From NCBI RefSeq assembly GCF_900099975.1, contig NZ_FNEI01000005.1:62001-126000 (forward strand): DNA of 64,000 nucleotides, in the 5' to 3' direction. Shown in pieces: positions 60,485 to 64,000 of the stretch. This stretch comes from Arthrobacter cupressi. GTDB lineage: Bacteria; Actinomycetota; Actinomycetes; Actinomycetales; Micrococcaceae. A program made the translations under genes and the position numbers. The notes beneath the pieces were generated by a model. It ran no database searches. It worked only from the letters and a program-made list of their open reading frames with translations, and was not told the origin of the DNA. The first letter of the stretch is position 1. Every line of letters starts with the position of its first letter.

Positions 60485-61454
60485 GGTCGGTGATCTCCGC
60501 AGCGCCCGCCGCCAGCAGCAGTTCCGCCACCTCGATGCCCAGCAGGGTGGCGCCCACCTCGTTCAGTCCGTCGGTGGCCTTCTTCTCGCGCAGGGTCTTG
60601 AGTCCGTCGACAGAGCAGACCACAGCCTCGAGGTACAGCATGCTGCCCTTGCGGTGGGCGAAGGCGCCCACCGGGGCGGCACAGCCGGCTTCAAGTCGGG
60701 CCAGGACAGCGCGCTCGGCGGTCACAGCCAGGCGGGTGTCCTCGTCATTCAACGCGGACAGCGCCTGGGCGAGCGCTTCCTGCGAGCCGCCGGCCGCGGC
60801 GTCGGCCGTGCGGCATTCGATCGCCAGGGACCCCTGCCCCGGGGCCGGAAGCATGGCGTCGCTCTCGAAGAACTCACTGGCCGTGTCCAGGCGGCCCATG
60901 CGCTCCAGGCCGGCGGCGGCGAGCACGACGGCGTCGAGGTCGTTGCTCTTGCCGGGAACCACGGCGTCGGTGGAATTGCCGGGCAAGCCGGGGACGCGGC
61001 CCAGGCGGGTGTCCACGTTGCCGCGAATATCGATGACCTCGATGTCCTGGCGCAGCGCCCGGAGCTGGGCGGCGCGGCGCGGTGACCCGGTACCGACCTT
61101 GGCCCCGGCCGGCAGCTGGGCCAGGGTGAGACCGTCGCGGGCGCACAGCACATCGCGCACATCCACCCGCGTGGGGGTGGCGGCGATAGTGAGGCCGGCC
61201 TCGGCACCCGTAGGCAGGTCCTTGAGCGAGTGCACGGCGACGTCGCAGCGCTGGTCCAGCAGGGCCTCGCGCAGGGCCGCCACGAACACCCCGGTGCCGC
61301 CCATCTGGGACAGCGAACCGGTCTTGACGTCGCCTTCGGTGGTGATGTGCACCAGTTCGACGTCGAAGCCTCCCACGGCGGCCAGGCGGTCCGCCGTCTG
61401 CTGGGTCTGGGTCAGCGCAAGCTTGCTGGCGCGCGTGCCGATCCGGACGGTCAC
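60471..61454 (-). CDS. hemC: Porphobilinogen deaminase (hydroxymethylbilane synthase)
   Basis: A 327-residue enzyme linking four porphobilinogens. VRIGTRASKLALTQTQ is the N-terminal signature. The dipyrromethane cofactor is carried by Cys258 in LEAGCAAPVGAFA. GTGSPRRAAQL and VIDIRGNVDTRL are typical. The start is GTG at 61454, overlapping the ferrochelatase stop by 4 bp (GTGA). The frame stays open upstream but only as antisense-like sequence over cpfC. Confidence 0.96.
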   Translation of the reverse strand: MTVRIGTRASKLALTQTQQTADRLAAVGGFDVELVHITTEGDVKTGSLSQMGGTGVFVAALREALLDQRCDVAVHSLKDLPTGAEAGLTIAATPTRVDVRDVLCARDGLTLAQLPAGAKVGTGSPRRAAQLRALRQDIEVIDIRGNVDTRLGRVPGLPGNSTDAVVPGKSNDLDAVVLAAAGLERMGRLDTASEFFESDAMLPAPGQGSLAIECRTADAAAGGSQEALAQALSALNDEDTRLAVTAERAVLARLEAGCAAPVGAFAHRKGSMLYLEAVVCSVDGLKTLREKKATDGLNEVGATLLGIEVAELLLAAGAAEITDLAAS

Positions 61455-62683
61455 TTGCCGGGCTCCGCGGGGTACGGATCGTGCGAGGTGCCGGTGCCGA
61501 CGCCCGCTTCGGCGATCACGGGCTTGGCCCCGCGGAAGTTCTCGCAGCAGCCGGGGCGGCAGACGTCGTACCACGGGCCGAGGTCCGTCACGTGCGGGCG
61601 GTCGGGGATGTTGTTGTTCACCGTGCGTTCGCAGATGAGGTCCACCAGGCCGGAGACGAAGGCCGCGTGGGTGCCGGGCGTCGGAACGCGGGTGGCTTCG
61701 ATCCCCAGGTTGGCGCAGGTTTCGAGGGCCTCGGTGTCCAGGTCCCAGGCGACTTCCATGTGGTCGCTCACGAAGCCGAGTGGAACGATCACCACGCCGC
61801 GCACGCCTTCGGGGGCAATCGCTTCGAGGTGGTCGTTGATGTCCGGTTCCAGCCACGGGATGTGAGGGGCACCGGAGCGGGACTGGTACACGAGGTCCCA
61901 GGCGACGTCCGGGGCAACGGCCTGCATGATGGCGGTGGCGTTGGCCAGGTGCTGTGCCGCGTAGGCGGAGCCTTCGGCGAATTCGCGGGGTTCGTCCCCG
62001 GACTTCCCGGCCGCCTCGGCGTCCCGCGTGGGGATGGAGTGGGTTGCGAAGAGGACGCGGATCTTGGAGTCCGGGTCCTCGACGCCCGCGGCGGAGAGCT
62101 TGCCGCGGACCTCTTCGAGGCCTGCGGCCGTTCCTTCAAGGAACGGCTGCACGACGCCGGGGTGGTCGAAGTACTGCCGGATCTTGTCGACCTGGAGCTT
62201 GCCGTCGAGCCCGGTTTCGGTCAGGGCGATGCCGATGTCCTCGCGGTACTGGCGGCAGCTGGAGTAACAGGAGTAGATGCTCGTGGTGAGCATCAGCAGG
62301 CGGCGGTGGCCGGCGTCGTACGCGTCCTGCAGCACCGGCGCGATGTACGGATCCCAGTTGCGGTTGCCCCACAGCACCGGCAGTTCGATGCCGCGGGCGG
62401 CGAGCTCGGCCTCGAGCGCGGCCTTCAGTTCGCGGTTCTGCTGGTTGATGGGGCTGATGCCGCCAAAGGCGCGGTAGTGGTGCGAAACCTCTTCAAGACG
62501 CTCGTCCGGGATGCCGCGGCCGCGGGTCACGTTGCGCAGGAACGGAATGACGTCATCCTGGCCCTCGGGGCCGCCGAAGGAGGCCAGCAGGACTGCGTCG
62601 TACTCCTGGGGCGCCTGGCGTCCCTGCTCGGTGACGTTGTTCAGTTCCGTGGAGGCAGCAAGTTCTACGTTCGGACTGCTCAC
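61451..62683 (-). CDS. cpfC: Coproporphyrin III ferrochelatase
   Basis: 410 residues. Inserts iron into coproporphyrin III in the Gram-positive pathway (formerly hemH). YDAVLLASFGGPEGQDDVIPFL is the N-terminal hallmark. The catalytic His is expected in LFATHSIPTRD, with an acidic partner in GFVSDHMEVAWDLDTEA. Cysteines near the C-terminus (Cys375, 379, 380 in VCRPGCCEN) resemble the [2Fe-2S] ligands of actinobacterial ferrochelatases. The start is GTG at 62683, overlapping the hemQ stop by 4 bp. It is coupled to hemQ and hemC on both sides. Confidence 0.95.
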   Translation of the reverse strand: MSSPNVELAASTELNNVTEQGRQAPQEYDAVLLASFGGPEGQDDVIPFLRNVTRGRGIPDERLEEVSHHYRAFGGISPINQQNRELKAALEAELAARGIELPVLWGNRNWDPYIAPVLQDAYDAGHRRLLMLTTSIYSCYSSCRQYREDIGIALTETGLDGKLQVDKIRQYFDHPGVVQPFLEGTAAGLEEVRGKLSAAGVEDPDSKIRVLFATHSIPTRDAEAAGKSGDEPREFAEGSAYAAQHLANATAIMQAVAPDVAWDLVYQSRSGAPHIPWLEPDINDHLEAIAPEGVRGVVIVPLGFVSDHMEVAWDLDTEALETCANLGIEATRVPTPGTHAAFVSGLVDLICERTVNNNIPDRPHVTDLGPWYDVCRPGCCENFRGAKPVIAEAGVGTGTSHDPYPAEPGK

Positions 62684-63381
62684 GCGAGGACCTCGGCGAT
62701 CTCGGCGGCGCTGATGCGGCGGCCGGTGTAGAACGGGATCTCTTCGCGCACGTGGTTGCGGGCGTCGGTGGCGCGCAGGTGGCGCATGAGGTCCACGAGG
62801 TCAACCAGTTCCGGGGCTTCCAGGCCCAGGATCCATTCCCAGTCGCCCAGGGCGAAGGAGGACACGGTGTTGGAAATGACCTGCGGGAAATCGCGGCCCA
62901 GCAGGCCGTGGTCGCGGAGCATCTTGCCGCGCTCGTCAGCGGGCAGCAGGTACCACTCGTAGGAGCGCACGAAGGGGTAGACGCAGAGCCAGGTGCTGGG
63001 CTCGACGCCGCGGGAGAAGGCCGGGGTGTGGCTCTTGGCGAATTCCGCCTCGCGGTGCACGCCCATGGCGGACCAGACGATGTCGGTGCCTTCGAAAAGG
63101 GCGCTGCGGCGGATGTCGCGGACCGCGGACTGCAGGGCCTCGGGCTTGGCGCCGTGGAGCCACACCATCACGTCGGCGTCCGCACGCATCGCGGAGACAT
63201 CGTAGCTGCCGCGCAGGACAACGCCGTCCTCGGCAAGCTTGGCGGTCAGTTTCTCAAACTCGGCGACAGCATCGGCGCTGCGCTCGAGGACTGCCGAACG
63301 CTTGAAAACAGTCCACAGGGTAAAGAACTGTTCCTCGTTCTCAGCAGTTTTAGTGACAGATTCGGCAGAAGTGTGGCTCAT
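62680..63381 (-). CDS. hemQ: Coproheme decarboxylase (HemQ/ChdC)
   Basis: A 233-residue chlorite-dismutase-family protein that oxidatively decarboxylates coproheme to heme b with peroxide. EEQFFTLWTVFKRS, then GSYDVSAMRADADVMVWLHG, gives the ferredoxin-like barrel; VYPFVRSYEWYLLPADERGKML carries the conserved Tyr-x-W and the region where the reactive Tyr resides. GDWEWILGLEAPELVDLVDLMRHLR is typical of the heme-binding half. With cgoX and cpfC it marks the coproporphyrin-dependent route. Confidence 0.95.
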   Translation of the reverse strand: MSHTSAESVTKTAENEEQFFTLWTVFKRSAVLERSADAVAEFEKLTAKLAEDGVVLRGSYDVSAMRADADVMVWLHGAKPEALQSAVRDIRRSALFEGTDIVWSAMGVHREAEFAKSHTPAFSRGVEPSTWLCVYPFVRSYEWYLLPADERGKMLRDHGLLGRDFPQVISNTVSSFALGDWEWILGLEAPELVDLVDLMRHLRATDARNHVREEIPFYTGRRISAAEIAEVLA

Positions 63382-63422
63382 GGTTCAAGTTTGCCCCCTG
63401 CGGGGCACTAAGTCGAAACGGA

Positions 63423-63447
63423 GCACTTCTACAACGCGTAGAAGTGC
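63423..63447 (-). terminator. Hairpin between cgoX and hemQ
   Basis: A perfect 10-bp stem, arms 63423-63432 and 63438-63447, with the loop AACGC. It is 14 bp past the cgoX stop. There is only a short T stretch on the minus strand; attenuation is possible. Confidence 0.45.
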
Positions 63448-63461
63448 GTCATCTCACGTTT

Positions 63462-64000
63462 TCAGCGCGATTTGGGCGCCGGCACACCGGCGCGGAGCTC
63501 CGCCTCGAGCTGGCGCGCGGTGTCAGCAACGACCGCCGCGAGGCCATTGCCGGCGAGCCAGCCGCCCACTAGGAGCAGGCCTCCGGCGCGGCCGCTGATT
63601 TTCCGGACCTCGGCGACGCGCTGCCTGTGGCCCACCGCGGCAAACGGCAGGGCTCCGGCCCAGCGGACCACATCCCAGTCCAGGACGTCATCCTTGCCGA
63701 GGGGCACGCCCAGGAGGGCGGAAGCATCGCGGAGGGCTGCGTCGAAGAGGTCCGCATCGTTCAGGGCCGCGGGATCATCCGCGTTCTCTGCAGCGGTCCC
63801 GCCGTGCGCGCGGCCGTAGGACAGCCTGAGCACGTGCGTTCCCGGGCCGGCCTCCCCGGCGAGCCAGTCCCATTTCGCGGTGGCATGGGTCAGGGCCTTG
63901 GCCTGGAAGCCCGGGGCCTGCGGGGCGACGAGGATTCCGGTGCCGCGCGGGCGGGAATCGAGTTCGGGCTTGTCCACCACCAGGCTCACCAGGCTGACCA
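63462..64000 (-). CDS. cgoX: Coproporphyrinogen III oxidase CgoX (hemY), C-terminal part, cut by the right edge
   Basis: The last 179 codons of a flavin-dependent coproporphyrinogen oxidase, the step before cpfC. The C-terminal FAD-closing segment GRAGGLLLVGGWLAGNGLAAVVADT (the GG-x-x-x-G-x-G pattern that contacts FAD) is present. Earlier residues GTGILVAPQAPGFQAKALTHATAKWDWLA and VLRLSYGR are typical of protoporphyrinogen/coproporphyrinogen oxidases. The frame continues beyond 64000; the true start is outside. First visible gene of the late heme operon, 80 bp before hemQ. Confidence 0.93.
   Translation of the reverse strand, partial: VSLVSLVVDKPELDSRPRGTGILVAPQAPGFQAKALTHATAKWDWLAGEAGPGTHVLRLSYGRAHGGTAAENADDPAALNDADLFDAALRDASALLGVPLGKDDVLDWDVVRWAGALPFAAVGHRQRVAEVRKISGRAGGLLLVGGWLAGNGLAAVVADTARQLEAELRAGVPAPKSR

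Overview
The window is a 64 kb piece of a high-GC Gram-positive chromosome. The gene content points to an actinobacterium, most likely a Micrococcaceae member of the Arthrobacter/Pseudarthrobacter type. The clues are an AdnAB helicase-nuclease pair, a UvrD2 helicase with an HRDC domain, UPF0182 and DUF2342 proteins, a coproporphyrin-type heme cluster with a Cys-bearing ferrochelatase, frequent GTG/TTG starts and many 4-bp start/stop overlaps. Almost all of it is ordinary chromosome. I see no phage genes, transposases or CRISPR arrays. The only large exact repeat found is a 128-bp duplication carrying initiator tRNA genes.

Layout. 1-7 kb: the tip of a gene leaving the left edge, an F420/NADP-reductase-like protein, and a peptide ABC transporter operon (binding protein, two permeases, double ATPase) on the minus strand. 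7-9.6 kb: a metacaspase and a thermolysin-like HEVTH metallopeptidase, convergent and both without a recognisable export signal. 9.7-14.7 kb: tRNA thiolation and Fe-S genes (mnmA, cysteine desulfurase), a Cys-rich SufR-like regulator, a ferredoxin-reductase-type flavoprotein and a DoxX protein. The last two share a 27-bp palindromic operator that overlaps the -10 of a good promoter, which makes this a small, apparently self-contained regulon. 14.8-21 kb: a lipoprotein, a J-domain protein with a NERD-like tail, trmL, a MerR/TipA regulator with a leaderless 19-bp-spacer promoter, gluconokinase, a PIG-L deacetylase and etfBA.

21-32 kb: an HtrA-type protease divergent from a TPM-domain membrane protein and PspA (envelope stress), an acyl-CoA dehydrogenase, a b-type cytochrome, a LuxR/TPR regulator with an alpha/beta hydrolase, and two identical initiator tRNA genes flanking a small PH-domain gene. 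32-51 kb: a block resembling the mycobacterial Rv3193c-Rv3204 neighbourhood. It holds UPF0182, a PDZ-S16 peptidase, DUF2342, a small zinc peptidase, uvrD2, nudC, a phosphotransferase, and adnB-adnA coupled to an alkyltransferase-like protein. 51-54.5 kb: a DnaQ-like exonuclease and a polar amino acid ABC transporter.

54.6-64 kb: a GH3-family lipoprotein, then a minus-strand heme cluster. In transcription order it is cgoX (cut by the right edge), hemQ/chdC, cpfC, hemC, hemD, hemB, an LLM flavin oxidoreductase and hemL. Together these cover the glutamate-semialdehyde to hydroxymethylbilane/uroporphyrinogen III steps and the late coproporphyrin steps; hemA, hemE and the rest lie outside the window.

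The most interesting item is the two-promoter operator system at 10.9 and 14.25 kb. Next come the metacaspase/metallopeptidase pair, the J-domain/NERD-like fusion and the duplicated initiator-tRNA cassette.
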